Of a DNA stretch of 64,000 nt, positions 1-9,696 are shown piece by piece (position 1 is the stretch's first letter; the number at the start of each line of letters is the position of its first letter). The translations under genes and the position numbers were made by a program. The DNA lies in assembly GCF_007859855.1 (NCBI RefSeq), contig NZ_SJPK01000006.1, forward strand, positions 91,963 through 155,962. The letters are read 5' to 3'. The DNA is from Allorhodopirellula solitaria. GTDB taxonomy: Bacteria; Planctomycetota; Planctomycetia; Pirellulales; Pirellulaceae. The notes under the pieces are model-generated. The model worked only from the letters and a program-made list of their open reading frames with translations, was not told the origin of the DNA and did no database searches.

Positions 1-666
1 AGTCGAAACAGCGCTGCTCGACGCCCACAATCGGAGCAACATCACCGATCACACCCTCCAAAACTCAACCATTGCGGTTCGCCTGCGGCCTATCCACCCA
101 ACGGATGGGTTCCGCCGGGAACTGCTGATTCGACGGCCTGGCTTGAAGGCTATCGAGATGAGCTTGCGGGTTGGTCGGAGTTGATGTCGATCAGCCAGGA
201 TGTCTGCGAAGTGGTTCGTCGTTATGGCTATGACACTCTGCTGGTGCCGCGAGTTGCACAAGCCATTGGGCCGGCGAAGACCGAAATGGGAGCAGAGCTG
301 ATCAGGCAAACGATGGAGTTTCTTGAGGTGCAGCAATCGCGTTGCCATGCGTCGCTCGGCAAGCTGCCTGGTGTCAGCGAAGTGATCGAGTCTTTGTTCG
401 GAAAAGGCAAGCGACTCGAGGGGCAGCAAAGTCGAAGCGGATTTACCGCCCAGCTATTGGCGATGGCAGCGTGCGTGGTGAACATCACAGAAGAGCTAAT
501 TGGCGAGGCGTTCGCTTCGGTGTCGACGGCCTCGGTAAGTGACTGGCAAACCGAGAAACTTGGGCCGAGTGTTCAGTCGCATCGCTGCCGTGACTTGGGC
601 AGGAAGAGATGCCAAGAACCTGCGCATGAAAAAAAGCGTGTCAAGCCCAGTTCCGCCAAAGATTGA
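1..666 (+). CDS. Transposase, C-terminal part (runs off the window start)
   Basis: The frame is open from base 1 to a TGA at 664-666, so the 5' part lies outside the window. From about base 148 the product (ending with a basic Lys/Arg-rich tail) resembles the C-terminal third of a transposase group common in planctomycetes: a WSELM segment, a conserved SEVIESLFGKGK stretch, a Gly-Phe-Thr segment, and an LGPSVQSHR end. No catalytic motif is visible in this part. The first 45 or so codons have an odd, Pro/His-rich composition, and a second frame is also open there (bases 2-181), so a frameshift near base 140-180 is possible and the copy may be inactive. Family assignment is from memory of conserved motifs, not from a search. 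Confidence 0.5.
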   Translation, partial: SRNSAARRPQSEQHHRSHPPKLNHCGSPAAYPPNGWVPPGTADSTAWLEGYRDELAGWSELMSISQDVCEVVRRYGYDTLLVPRVAQAIGPAKTEMGAELIRQTMEFLEVQQSRCHASLGKLPGVSEVIESLFGKGKRLEGQQSRSGFTAQLLAMAACVVNITEELIGEAFASVSTASVSDWQTEKLGPSVQSHRCRDLGRKRCQEPAHEKKRVKPSSAKD

Positions 667-781
667 ACAGCCCAGGCTAACGCCCACCGGCTAATAGACC
701 GAAACAACTCCCCCGACGTGCTTGAATAATCAGAGAATGAGCGTCCTAGCCCTCCCCCCGATTCAGCTGAAGTTTGAGAGC

Positions 782-3700
782 ATGTTCTACGGACAGTCGT
801 CTCCCCATCGCCGCGTTTGGGTAGTGCTCCTCGCATCGGTTCTTCACCTCGCCCCTGCTCTGATGCTCACTGGGTGCCATCAGAATGCCGCCGAGAAACA
901 AGAGCATGCAGAGAGTCGCGGGCCCGCCAAAAGTACTGGGGAGACAATCGCAACGGGCAAGGATGGGAACCCAGACGATTCGGATTTGCTGCAGGTGGCG
1001 CAGAACCACATGCGGCGGGGTCAAGCCGATGAGGCGTTGCAGGTGGTCACTGAGGTTCTTCGAGGCCAGCCCCAGAACGCGCAGGCTCTTCAGATGTCCA
1101 TTCAGATTCATGCGGGGCAAAGCCAGTTCAGGAAAGCCGCTGATCTAGGTGCGAGACTGGCTGCGATCGATCCGGGGATCGCACCAGCCTTATTGGCGAG
1201 CTGTTTCGATTGGAATCTGAGGTCGGGACGCTATGATCTGGCGGAGACGAATCTACTCACAGCGATCGAGTTGGCACCCCATGATATCGAATGCCGCCGC
1301 TTTCTCGTCCAGCTATACAATGCGCAGGGACGCCGCTTCGAAACACGCGACCATGTCATCGAGCTAATCCGCGGCAAGGCGGTTACTTGGCCAGAGATTC
1401 TGAGTCTGATCGATCTGAGCGGTCCCTACACGCTGGTTTCATACGGCGACCTGATCGACGAGTCCAACATATCGCTCTTTACACTGGGCAAGATGCGAGC
1501 CGCCTATGCTGGCTTCGACATGGATCATGACGAAGTAATCGCAACAGTTCAACGTATCGTCGAGAAGTGTCCCGACAGCACCGCTGCATCGGCGTACTAC
1601 GGCCGTTTGTTAATGGAAAATGGACACGATGCCGAGCTAATGCGATGGTTTGCTGACCTTCCGCAGGGTATCGACCAGCAACCTGAGTACTGGTTCACAC
1701 TCGCTTCGTGGCTGCAGCAAAACAAACGAGACACGGAGGCGATTCGCGCTTACGGCGAAGCGTTGCGGCTCGATTCTGGGTATCGTGAAGCGCTGCGCGC
1801 GTTGATCTTATCGCTCGACAAAACCGGCGCGGAGCAACAAGCGGTTGCGCTGAGAGAGCGACTAGCGATTTTAGATCAGATCTTTCGCACTGCTCGGGAT
1901 GCCGATGCCGAGCAGGCGATGTGGATCGCATCGGAACTGCAAAAGCTAACGCGACCCTGGGAGTCGCTCGCCTGGTTGATGCATTCAGCGGAAACCAAAG
2001 GAAACCTGAGGCAGACCATTGCTGAGCTGAATCAACGCGCCGCTCAAGTCTCCCAATGGGCAGACTCAGCTTCGCCTAAACGTATCGTCGACGCCCGGTT
2101 GCAGAAACTGCTCGGGTTCGACCTCAGCGACTGGCCGCTGCCAGACCTCGATGAGATCTTGAACCAGGACATCGAACGTGTCGCGTCGGACTCGATGGCA
2201 ACCGAAGCATCGGATTTCCAATCGGGGCATCACACCTCGAGAGCGGCACTTCAATTCGACGACATCGCCAGTAGCGTTGGTCTCGAGATTGATACAAAGA
2301 CCGGCTTTTTTGATCAGGCAAATAGTTTCTATGCACATCAAGTTAATGGCAGCGGCCTTGGCGTGCTCGATTACGACCTCGACGGGCGGCCCGATCTCTA
2401 CGCAATGCAGTCCGCTGGGCCACCGAATGATCCGCAGGGCTCTCACCCCAATCAACTCTTTCGGTTGCAACCCGATCAGTCGTTCACTGACGTCAGTGTC
2501 GAAGCTCAAACCGGCGATCGCAATTATGGTGCTGGCGTCGCGGTGGGCGACATCAATCAGGACGGCTTCCCCGATCTGCTACTGGGAAACGTGGGCGAGT
2601 CAGTCTTATTGGTCAATCAGGGCGACGGGACCTTTCGAAACGCCAGCGAATTGATACAAGGCAATCCAGCGGTGTGGACGTCGAGTCTAGCGATCGCCGA
2701 TGTCAGCGGCGATCATTTGCCGGAGCTGATCCAAGTCAATTACATCGACGATGAAACGGTGTTTGAGATCCAATGTGCCGGAGGTTATCTGCATTGTCGG
2801 CCACAGGGTTTTCGAGCGGCGACGGACCGTATCCTCAAGGGGAACGTTGATGGGACCTTCTCCACTTGGAAATCAATCGCGACGATCGCCGACAATCCGA
2901 AACTCGGGCTCGGACTGGTGGTCGCCAATTTTGACAAGCAGCACGGCAACGATATCTTCGTCGCCAACGATGGCGATTTGAATCATTACTGGGCCAGCGC
3001 GCCGGCCGAGGAGAAGTCTGGAGAACGGTTTGAATTGATCGAATTGGCGGGGCTGCGGGGTTGCAGCATTGGACAAGGCGGGATCAGCCAAGCGTGCATG
3101 GGGATCGCCGCAGGCGACTTTAACCGCGACGGGTTCCTGGACTTGCAGGTCACCAATTTTCACCACGAACCGGTCAACCTATTCATCCAAAACCGACTTG
3201 GTTTTTTCTCCGACCAATCCACTCGGTATGGCTTGGCAGCTCCGTCGATGCCCGTGCTTGGCTTCGGCACGCAGACACAGGACTATGACAACGACGGCTG
3301 GCTCGATCTCGCGACGCTCAATGGGCATGTCTATGACGCATCGGACCATGGAGTGCCCTTTCGCATGAAGTCACAACTCTTTCATGGCAGCGAAGGCGGC
3401 TTCGCTATGGAGCAGCCCGAGGCGGCGGGCTCTTATTGGCAGCAGGAACAATTGGGCCGAGCCCTCGCAACTTGGGATTGGAATCGGGATGGGCGAATGG
3501 ATTTAGTCGCCAACCATCTCGATCAACCCCTTGCTGTCCTCGAAAACAACTCGGCAGCACAGAACTGGGTACAACTCGAGTTGATTGGCACGGCGAGCGA
3601 GCGGGATGCGATCGGGGCAGAGGTGACCGCTACCGCAGGCTCGGAAACTTGGACGACATACCGCAAAGCCGGTGATGGATACATGGCTAGCAACGAAGCG

Positions 3701-3847
3701 GTGCTGCACGTCGGCATCGGGGAGGTCGAAACGATCGACCGGTTGGAGGTTCGCTGGCCCAGCGGCGCGGTGCAGACGTTTGTGGACGTATCGGCAAATG
3801 CCAGGTATCTGTTGATCGAGGCGGAGCCGGAACTGTATCAGCGATAG
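782..3847 (+). CDS. CRTAC1-type lipoprotein: TPR, FG-GAP/VCBS repeats and ASPIC/UnbV domain
   Basis: An exported protein of about 1021 residues. The ATG at 782 gives a clean lipoprotein signal: Arg-Arg, then a hydrophobic stretch (VWVVLLASVLHLAPALML) ending in the lipobox LTGC; in-frame TTG (722) and ATG (737) starts upstream are possible but would lengthen the n-region. Residues of about 65-380 carry TPR-like helical repeats (HMRRGQADEAL, IRAYGEALRLDSGYREAL). The middle has FG-GAP/VCBS beta-propeller repeats with Asp-rich calcium loops (DYDLDGRPDL, DINQDGFPDL, DFNRDGFLDL, DYDNDGWLDL). The end is an ASPIC/UnbV domain (VRWPSGAVQTF). This architecture is expanded in Planctomycetota; the role is unknown, and surface binding or carbohydrate contact is only a guess. 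It converges with the cardiolipin synthase gene, 36 bp away. Confidence 0.85.
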   Translation: MFYGQSSPHRRVWVVLLASVLHLAPALMLTGCHQNAAEKQEHAESRGPAKSTGETIATGKDGNPDDSDLLQVAQNHMRRGQADEALQVVTEVLRGQPQNAQALQMSIQIHAGQSQFRKAADLGARLAAIDPGIAPALLASCFDWNLRSGRYDLAETNLLTAIELAPHDIECRRFLVQLYNAQGRRFETRDHVIELIRGKAVTWPEILSLIDLSGPYTLVSYGDLIDESNISLFTLGKMRAAYAGFDMDHDEVIATVQRIVEKCPDSTAASAYYGRLLMENGHDAELMRWFADLPQGIDQQPEYWFTLASWLQQNKRDTEAIRAYGEALRLDSGYREALRALILSLDKTGAEQQAVALRERLAILDQIFRTARDADAEQAMWIASELQKLTRPWESLAWLMHSAETKGNLRQTIAELNQRAAQVSQWADSASPKRIVDARLQKLLGFDLSDWPLPDLDEILNQDIERVASDSMATEASDFQSGHHTSRAALQFDDIASSVGLEIDTKTGFFDQANSFYAHQVNGSGLGVLDYDLDGRPDLYAMQSAGPPNDPQGSHPNQLFRLQPDQSFTDVSVEAQTGDRNYGAGVAVGDINQDGFPDLLLGNVGESVLLVNQGDGTFRNASELIQGNPAVWTSSLAIADVSGDHLPELIQVNYIDDETVFEIQCAGGYLHCRPQGFRAATDRILKGNVDGTFSTWKSIATIADNPKLGLGLVVANFDKQHGNDIFVANDGDLNHYWASAPAEEKSGERFELIELAGLRGCSIGQGGISQACMGIAAGDFNRDGFLDLQVTNFHHEPVNLFIQNRLGFFSDQSTRYGLAAPSMPVLGFGTQTQDYDNDGWLDLATLNGHVYDASDHGVPFRMKSQLFHGSEGGFAMEQPEAAGSYWQQEQLGRALATWDWNRDGRMDLVANHLDQPLAVLENNSAAQNWVQLELIGTASERDAIGAEVTATAGSETWTTYRKAGDGYMASNEAVLHVGIGEVETIDRLEVRWPSGAVQTFVDVSANARYLLIEAEPELYQR

Positions 3848-3883
3848 TTCTCGAATGCCCGCCAAAACAGGCATCGAGCCTAT

Positions 3884-5350
3884 CTATAGCAAGGGGCTTA
3901 CCAGCCGCAGGGTATTCTCGGTGAACTGGGAAAGGTAACCACGCGATGCCCACTCATCCGGCTGCACAGGATCCGAGTCATCTATGTAGGATTGCTGCAG
4001 GGCGCGAAGTTCCGTAGCGAACTCTGCGTTGTAGACAAATAGCGCGACCTCGTAGTTCAGCCACAGACTTCGCATGTCCAGGTTCACCGTTCCAAACATG
4101 GACATCGTGCCATCGACCATGATCGATTTGGTATGAAGCAACCCGTCCTTGTAGAGGTAGAGTTGGACTCCGGCATCGAGTAATTCATCGTAATACGATC
4201 GGCTCGCGTATCGCGTCAGCAGCGAATCGACGTTCTCGGGCATCACCAACGCGACATCAACGCCGCGAAGCGCCGCGCCTCGGACGGCATGCAGGAGAGA
4301 GTCGTCGGGAACGAAGTAGGGAGTTGTCATGATCAGTTCATGCTGCGCTGAATTGATCAATCCCAGCAGCATTTGCAGCAGCCCATCGGCGGTTTCACCG
4401 GGCCCTGATGGGATGACTTGCATGTCAACGTGACCATCCGGTTCGATCAACCGCACACCGGAGTCTTCGACGAGGCGATCGATGCAGTCACCGGTTTCGA
4501 CCATCCAATCGCCGAGCATCGTGCCTGCGAGCGGGGCGACGGCGGCGCCGTGGATGCGCATCATCGCATCGACCCACTCGCCAACGCCTGAGTCCTGCTT
4601 GAAGAACCTGGGATCGACCAAGTTCATGCTTCCGGTCCAAGCAACATCGCCATCAATCACAGCGATTTTGCGGTGCAGACGCAAGTCTGTGCGTCCCACG
4701 AAGGTGCGAAAAATACCGACTGGAAGGGCTTTCTGCAGTTCGACGCCAGCCGCCCGGAGCTGCGCAGGTTGATCTGTGCGCCACCATGGTCGGGCGCCGA
4801 GGGCATCGATGAGGACGCGGCAGCGAACCCCGCGTTGGGCCGCCCGCATGACAGCCGCGAGGACGTCGTCAGCGGCTCCACCCGCACTCCAAATATAGAA
4901 CTCCATCAGCACACTCCGCTGCGCAGCGTCGATGTCGCTGGCGAGCTGCGAGAGACACTGCTGGGTATCTGATATCAGTTCAAAGCGACTTCCACATACC
5001 GTGGGGCTGCCGATGGTCGACCGACCCAACCGATCGAGCCCACGGGCGGTAGGGGGATGTCGATCCCACTGGACATCGGTGAGTCGCTGCAGAATCGCGG
5101 CGTTCCCGATCTCCCGAAAACTCTTAGTGAGGCTCGCAATCCGCGACGCACGGCGTTCACCAATCCGGCGTTCACCAATCAGGAGATAGAGCGTGATCCC
5201 CGCCGCCGGCAATAACGCCACGATTAGAATCCATGCCAACGCGACGCCCGTGGCGGGACGTTTCATGATTACTCGCACCAGGACGGTCAAGATCGTCAGC
5301 GTGTGAGCAATAGCGAGCAGGGTGCCGGGACGCGGCAGCCAATCCATCAT
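3884..5350 (-). CDS. cls: Cardiolipin synthase (phospholipase D superfamily)
   Basis: A 488-aa membrane protein that should join two phosphatidylglycerols into cardiolipin plus glycerol at the inner membrane. Two N-terminal transmembrane segments (LLAIAHTLTILTVLVRVI and VALAWILIVALLPAAGITLYLLIG) precede two PLD domains, each with an HKD-type motif: LHRKIAVIDGDVAWTGSMN and LHTKSIMVDGTMSMFGTVN. In both, His-x-Lys is followed by a Gly-Ser/Thr-x-Asn, as expected of an active enzyme. Length matches the Cls family. The start could be either of two adjacent ATGs (5350 or 5347); no clear ribosome binding site decides. It stands alone on the minus strand, with a repeat cluster upstream. Confidence 0.9.
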   Translation of the reverse strand: MMDWLPRPGTLLAIAHTLTILTVLVRVIMKRPATGVALAWILIVALLPAAGITLYLLIGERRIGERRASRIASLTKSFREIGNAAILQRLTDVQWDRHPPTARGLDRLGRSTIGSPTVCGSRFELISDTQQCLSQLASDIDAAQRSVLMEFYIWSAGGAADDVLAAVMRAAQRGVRCRVLIDALGARPWWRTDQPAQLRAAGVELQKALPVGIFRTFVGRTDLRLHRKIAVIDGDVAWTGSMNLVDPRFFKQDSGVGEWVDAMMRIHGAAVAPLAGTMLGDWMVETGDCIDRLVEDSGVRLIEPDGHVDMQVIPSGPGETADGLLQMLLGLINSAQHELIMTTPYFVPDDSLLHAVRGAALRGVDVALVMPENVDSLLTRYASRSYYDELLDAGVQLYLYKDGLLHTKSIMVDGTMSMFGTVNLDMRSLWLNYEVALFVYNAEFATELRALQQSYIDDSDPVQPDEWASRGYLSQFTENTLRLVSPLL

Positions 5351-5442
5351 ATCAGTATCGGGGTACGGGTGAATTTTAACTGGATAGCCCCGTCCGGATC
5401 AGCCGTTCGGGCCAGAATGTCCTGACGAGTTACTCGGTGTTG

Positions 5443-5830
5443 TCGCCGCAGTAATGAGCCGAGGGCCGCAAGGCCGAATGGCACTTAACTTTAGTTTGCG
5501 AAGCGGTCTTGGTAACACGCCGGTCAGCGAGGATGATCTCTTGACCACGCAAAGCACTGTATTTCCCTCGCTGACGCATTGGGTTACCAACCTAGTGGTC
5601 TGTCACGACTTATTCTGAGGGTAGTGGACGAGGCGACGAGTCCTGGACTGGCGTCAAATCCAAGGACTCGCCGCCTCGTCCACTACGATCAACCCTAGCT
5701 TTTAACTGTGACAGACCACTAGCCATTCCCCAAACAGGGCCAAAGTAAGTGGCATTCGCCGTAAGGCCCCGGGTAACGCCGCCCACCCGGCCGCTTACGC
5801 GTCTCGACTCAATAAAACGACCGCCCGCTA
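5443..5830. repeat. Composite dispersed repeat with nested insertion
   Basis: The gene-free stretch 5351-5964 is mostly repeats. Bases 5443-5471 and 5766-5830 together match the uninterrupted repeat at 21032-21125: both contain a gtcgcc..gagccgag..gccgcaa block and then a cgggtaacgccgccc..acgcgtctcg block. Here the two halves are separated by about 290 bp. The inserted DNA has its own mirrored ends (gaatggcacttaacttt at 5475-5491 and, inverted, aaagtaagtggcattc at 5745-5760), a 78-bp hairpin at 5511-5588 (ggtaac and gtcagcgagg arms), and the palindromic element at 5592-5722. No gene is seen. Confidence 0.6.
5592..5722. mobile_element. 131-bp palindromic MITE-like element, ends CTAGTGGTCTGTCAC
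   Basis: The 15-bp ends CTAGTGGTCTGTCAC (5592-5606) and its exact reverse complement (5708-5722) bound the element. Inside, a second pair of arms carries the core gtagtggacgaggcgacgag, so most of the element can fold on itself. It encodes nothing. The same end sequence recurs at 59177-59191, and the inner arm recurs in the foldback repeat at 7667-8016. CTAG at both outer edges may be a target-site duplication or simply part of the palindrome. Confidence 0.65.
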
Positions 5831-5964
5831 GCCGGCTGACGAGATCGAAGCCACAAAATCAACTTTTTCTCGCCACGGACGCAATCGGTACACTAGCATG
5901 ATAGAGGGCCTACCGCAGTGGTGAGCTACACGATCCTTTGAATCGCGACGTTGTGGGGACTGAA

Positions 5965-7617
5965 ATGCATTGGAACTTAGGCAAGGCTGGAACGTTTTCC
6001 TTTCTGTGGAGCGTCTCGGCCCTCTGCTGTTCACTGGCGATAGCGCAGCCCCCGGTGCTTCAATCTTCGCAGGATGGTGGCCCAAATCCACTCGGCGGTG
6101 GATTCACCCCGCATGGGCTGCCTGCCAGCAATGATGCGGGAAACACAGCGGCGGGCGGTAGTTCGATGGCTGATTTCAGTTCGCTGATGAACCTGGTGCA
6201 GACGACCATTGAGCCGGATTCTTGGGAGGCTCTCGGCGGTGTCGGCACGATGGCTCCTTATCCTCAGGGCGTGATGGTCGATCCGGATGGATTGCTGCAT
6301 GAGATCGATTCTCAGCACGCTTCCCAGTCCGATCATGAAGCGGCGATTGCCTCCCTGCTTGCTCCCCCAGCGGCGGACGGTGATGAGCAGTTGCTCAATT
6401 CAACCGATTGGCGGGCGCCGGCGCGTATTCGCTGCGTTTCTATTCGCCGCATGATGCAAGCGCTCGCGGGACGGCAGATCGCAAACCAATCATCTGCGAA
6501 TGATCTCCGCGCAGAGGGGACGGGCGATGGAGATGATTCCCTCGATGCTTTTCGTGCCATGGCTGGGCTCTCGCGGGTCGCGGTGGTCATGGTGACACAG
6601 GACGATGTGATTTTAGCGGGCCCCGTGGGCGGGTTTGACGACGTCGACGGCTGGCAAGTGGATCGCAAATCGGGGCTCCCGCCGCTCAGCCTGGTCTCGC
6701 TAGCCATTGGCGTGAAGGCAGTCCGGAGCAGCACACCCTATGGCTGCACGATCGACCCGACGACCGCCGGGTTGCAGTCAGCGGCTGCCCTCGGGCAGCG
6801 GATCGCGTCTGGGGAGGTGCCGATGGCGCGGGCAGCCGACCAACTCGCATCCGCGCTCGGGCGCCAGAATGTCAGTGTATTCGGCACGACCGGTTCGAAC
6901 GAAATCGCCTACACGATGGTGGAAGCCGATCGGCACATGAAGCGATTGGCGCTGGGCACCGAGCCGCTCCCTGATCGGGTGCGGAACTACCTGCAGATGC
7001 TCGCTTCGACCGGTGATGGCACGCCGCCGACCGATTTGCTGCTGCGGTTGTGGTTCACCTCTCGCCCCTTGGATGTTCGCGCCAGCGAAGCTGATGGTGA
7101 CCAGATCATTCAAATTGCAGGCACGCCAATTCGTTTGAGCGGCGAGAACGAGCGAGCCCAACGCGACGGGGCACGCGGTCAGGTTGTCATCGACCCCGCC
7201 TCGCTCGCATTCGTCGATCACTTCAACCAAAATTGGGCGAGCATCCGGGGGAAGTACCCACTCTATGGCGCCCTTGAATCGATTTACCTGGCCACGGCCA
7301 TCAGCGAATTGTGGAAACGTTCCGCGATGACCTCCGATCACGAGACGTTGCAACGAGCGGTGATGTATTTTGCTGCCCAACAGGCTCCGGCACTGACTCC
7401 AGCCCGTCAGGTCGATTCAATCGCTGTCTTGCACCGTTACCAACGTGGGCGTAAGAAGCACCAGGTCCTGATGGCCAGCGGCGGGGTCCAAATCGCTCCA
7501 CAAGAGTTGGTACCCCTGCAAATGGAGGATTACCCGGGGCTGCAGTCATTCGCCACGATCCGTGAAGGCCGACCAAGCGACCGCTGGTGGTGGAACGGGA
7601 CCTTGAATCGAAAATGA
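5965..7617 (+). CDS. Exported DUF1598-like protein
   Basis: A 550-aa exported protein of unknown function. The ATG at 5965 follows GGGGAC at a suitable distance and gives a signal peptide (hydrophobic FLWSVSALCCSLAIAQ); a TTG 27 bp upstream is the alternative. The mature N-terminus is low in complexity and Gly/Pro-rich. The part from about residue 115 (RIRCVSIRRMMQAL, VAVVMVTQDDVILAGPVGGF, YGCTIDPTTAGLQ, LLLRLWFTSRPLDV, GKYPLYGALESIYLATAISEL) resembles the planctomycete-restricted DUF1598 family as I remember it. No catalytic motif is recognised. It is a single gene between two repeat clusters. Confidence 0.65.
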   Translation: MHWNLGKAGTFSFLWSVSALCCSLAIAQPPVLQSSQDGGPNPLGGGFTPHGLPASNDAGNTAAGGSSMADFSSLMNLVQTTIEPDSWEALGGVGTMAPYPQGVMVDPDGLLHEIDSQHASQSDHEAAIASLLAPPAADGDEQLLNSTDWRAPARIRCVSIRRMMQALAGRQIANQSSANDLRAEGTGDGDDSLDAFRAMAGLSRVAVVMVTQDDVILAGPVGGFDDVDGWQVDRKSGLPPLSLVSLAIGVKAVRSSTPYGCTIDPTTAGLQSAAALGQRIASGEVPMARAADQLASALGRQNVSVFGTTGSNEIAYTMVEADRHMKRLALGTEPLPDRVRNYLQMLASTGDGTPPTDLLLRLWFTSRPLDVRASEADGDQIIQIAGTPIRLSGENERAQRDGARGQVVIDPASLAFVDHFNQNWASIRGKYPLYGALESIYLATAISELWKRSAMTSDHETLQRAVMYFAAQQAPALTPARQVDSIAVLHRYQRGRKKHQVLMASGGVQIAPQELVPLQMEDYPGLQSFATIREGRPSDRWWWNGTLNRK

Positions 7618-7666
7618 TAAGCGACGCGTGATCAGTAAGTGGCGAATTTGCGAGAGCTTTTCTGTC

Positions 7667-8016
7667 GTAGTGGACGAGGCGACGAGTCCAAAGCCGCAGG
7701 ACTCGTCGCCTCCTGGTCATTACCCACAAAACCGGATCCCCTGTCAGCTTGTCTGACAGGAATCTCCGTTTTGTGATTAGATCAAGATGGTGCATTCACC
7801 CCGCTCCCATGCGGGCTTGCCCCGCATGACAGCAAAGTTTATCGACTTGGTTTCCTGTCAGACAAGCTGACAGGGGAACGTGTGTCGATACCGCGGTTTT
7901 CTAATTTGTCGTATCCGGTGGTGTTCGCTTGCGCTCAAACCACCGGCTATTTTCTAAAACGCCTTCGGCGTACGAAGACTTGTGGGTAATCAACAGCTCG
8001 TCGCCTCGTCCACTAC
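7667..8016. repeat. 350-bp foldback repeat with nested inverted arms
   Basis: The outer arms gtagtggacgaggcgacgag (7667-7686) and its reverse complement (7997-8016) enclose three further inverted pairs: TTACCCACAA (7720-7729) with TTGTGGGTAA (7980-7989), and the 21-bp block around CCTGTCAGCTTGTCTGACAG (7740-7760) with its reverse complement at 7853-7873. A further hairpin at 7912-7955 (ccggtggt/accaccgg) is repeated at 54678-54722. It fills most of the gene-free gap 7618-8103; no ORF in it looks real. Confidence 0.65.
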
Positions 8017-8103
8017 AAAAAACGACACTTTTTCATCGTGTGTTGCTTATTACTCCCACGCTCCTAAGCCGGCTGCAGGTCTAGCAGCCCTCTTCGGTGT
8101 CAC

Positions 8104-9537
8104 TCAATCGACCCGCCGGAATTCCCCGCCAGTTTCCTCGGCGAGGGTTTGCAAGAAATGAGTAGTGACCGGATTTACCCCGATTCCAATGGTATTGATC
8201 TGCAGATGTCGCATCCGGTTGCGTTCGACAATGTCTTGAATGATCGCTTGCGGCATCAGAATGGCTCCCTCGGTAGGTCGACCGTCAGTCAGCATGAAGA
8301 CAGCCTCGAGCTGGTCGTTGAATCGGAGCGATTCACGCAGAACGCCATGCGTGTTGGTGCGATCTCCCCACGAGATTCGTTTGACGAATTCGATCGCGAT
8401 GTCCTTGTTCTCCTCCGTCGCGAGCAACAGTTCGTCACGCCATACGTATACTTGCGTATCAAATAGCATGATGGCAAATTCTGCTTGCGGGGCGAGATTC
8501 TCGATGACGCGAACGAGTTCTCGCTTCGCACTTTGCAGTCTCGTTTCGTGATAGGCGGGCCGTCTCATGCTACCTGATCGGTCGATGATGAAGAGCATGC
8601 GGCCGGCATTGAGCTCGATGCCATAGTAGTGACCATTGCTCAGCCGGAGTTTGCCTTGCGATTCCGACGGCGCATCTTGCAGTTGCAGTCCGCCCGGCCG
8701 AGACGATGTGACCGCCGACGCCGGCTTGGTCTGCGGTTCGGCTCGAGTTCTCGTGCTGACGGGGTGGTTCGGATTGGCATTCAACCGAGCCGGGCCCATC
8801 ATTGCATCGTCATCGAGCTGTTGGCGATAGCGGAGCAATTGCTCCGGATCCCCGTCGAAATCTTGCAGATCTACGTTCGCTAAGCGATCTTGGATCTCGT
8901 GATGGAGTTGTCCATCGAGCTGCTCCTCCAATCGCTGTAACCATTCAATGCTCCTGGGGCAATGGAGCCGAGCCAAGGCTCGGACAAGGGCGAAGCGATA
9001 GGCATATTGAGCATCGAAGGCGGGGCGTTTGATTTGCATGACGAGATCGTCAATTGCTAATTCAATCTGAAACTCACCGATGACGTCCATCGCGACCATC
9101 GCGACGTGGGTATCGACATGATCGAGTGATTGGGTGATCACGGCGCGGGCTTCCTCGCGCGGGCTGCGAGCGAGTAACCGCAAAACCTGAGAGACGGTTG
9201 CCGGAACTGGCAATGGCTCCTCACTTCCCTCGGCTCCCGGGTCGTCTGGGAGAGCCTCAGCAGCGGCAACCTCACCGGCATGATCGGCCAGGAGATCCTC
9301 GGCCGCTGCGATGATCACGTGCAGATGCGCGTCGAGTTGCTGGGGGTGGGCCTGCAGATGTGCTAGCAACTGGGTTCGGGCCGAGTCGCTGCGTCCCGTC
9401 AATATTTTCACCAAACGCTTTTGAGCAGGCGTTGCCGCGATCTCATCGATCGTATTTTCGGCAGCGCCGAGAGGCGGTGCGCTGGCAGTGACGATGATCA
9501 GTAGGCACAGAACTGACCCGATCCATTTCCACATCAT
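8104..9537 (-). CDS. Exported von Willebrand factor A domain protein
   Basis: 477 aa. Signal peptide (MMWKWIGSVLCLLIIVTASA) followed by an alpha-helical, HEAT-like region to about residue 220, a low-complexity linker, and a C-terminal VWA domain from about residue 305. The MIDAS metal site is intact: D319-x-S321-x-S323 (DRSGS), a Thr in the RTNTHG loop, and Asp in LTDGRP, so it should bind a divalent cation and a protein ligand. Two adjacent ATGs can start it; GGGGAA lies just upstream. It lies 159 bp downstream of the small gene at 9697-9918 on the same strand. The partner is unknown. Confidence 0.8.
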   Translation of the reverse strand: MMWKWIGSVLCLLIIVTASAPPLGAAENTIDEIAATPAQKRLVKILTGRSDSARTQLLAHLQAHPQQLDAHLHVIIAAAEDLLADHAGEVAAAEALPDDPGAEGSEEPLPVPATVSQVLRLLARSPREEARAVITQSLDHVDTHVAMVAMDVIGEFQIELAIDDLVMQIKRPAFDAQYAYRFALVRALARLHCPRSIEWLQRLEEQLDGQLHHEIQDRLANVDLQDFDGDPEQLLRYRQQLDDDAMMGPARLNANPNHPVSTRTRAEPQTKPASAVTSSRPGGLQLQDAPSESQGKLRLSNGHYYGIELNAGRMLFIIDRSGSMRRPAYHETRLQSAKRELVRVIENLAPQAEFAIMLFDTQVYVWRDELLLATEENKDIAIEFVKRISWGDRTNTHGVLRESLRFNDQLEAVFMLTDGRPTEGAILMPQAIIQDIVERNRMRHLQINTIGIGVNPVTTHFLQTLAEETGGEFRRVD

Positions 9538-9696
9538 TGGAGTTCCCCACGCGGCACAGAAGGCGGCATCCCGAAAAACCGTGCGGCTCGGGATCTCCCT
9601 CGATTCTAGCCGATTTCAAGCTTCCATGGAGGGCAATAACGGCAGCCGGTGCAGTGAAAATCCCGCGACATCTGCCGTTCCGCTGGCCCGTGCGGT

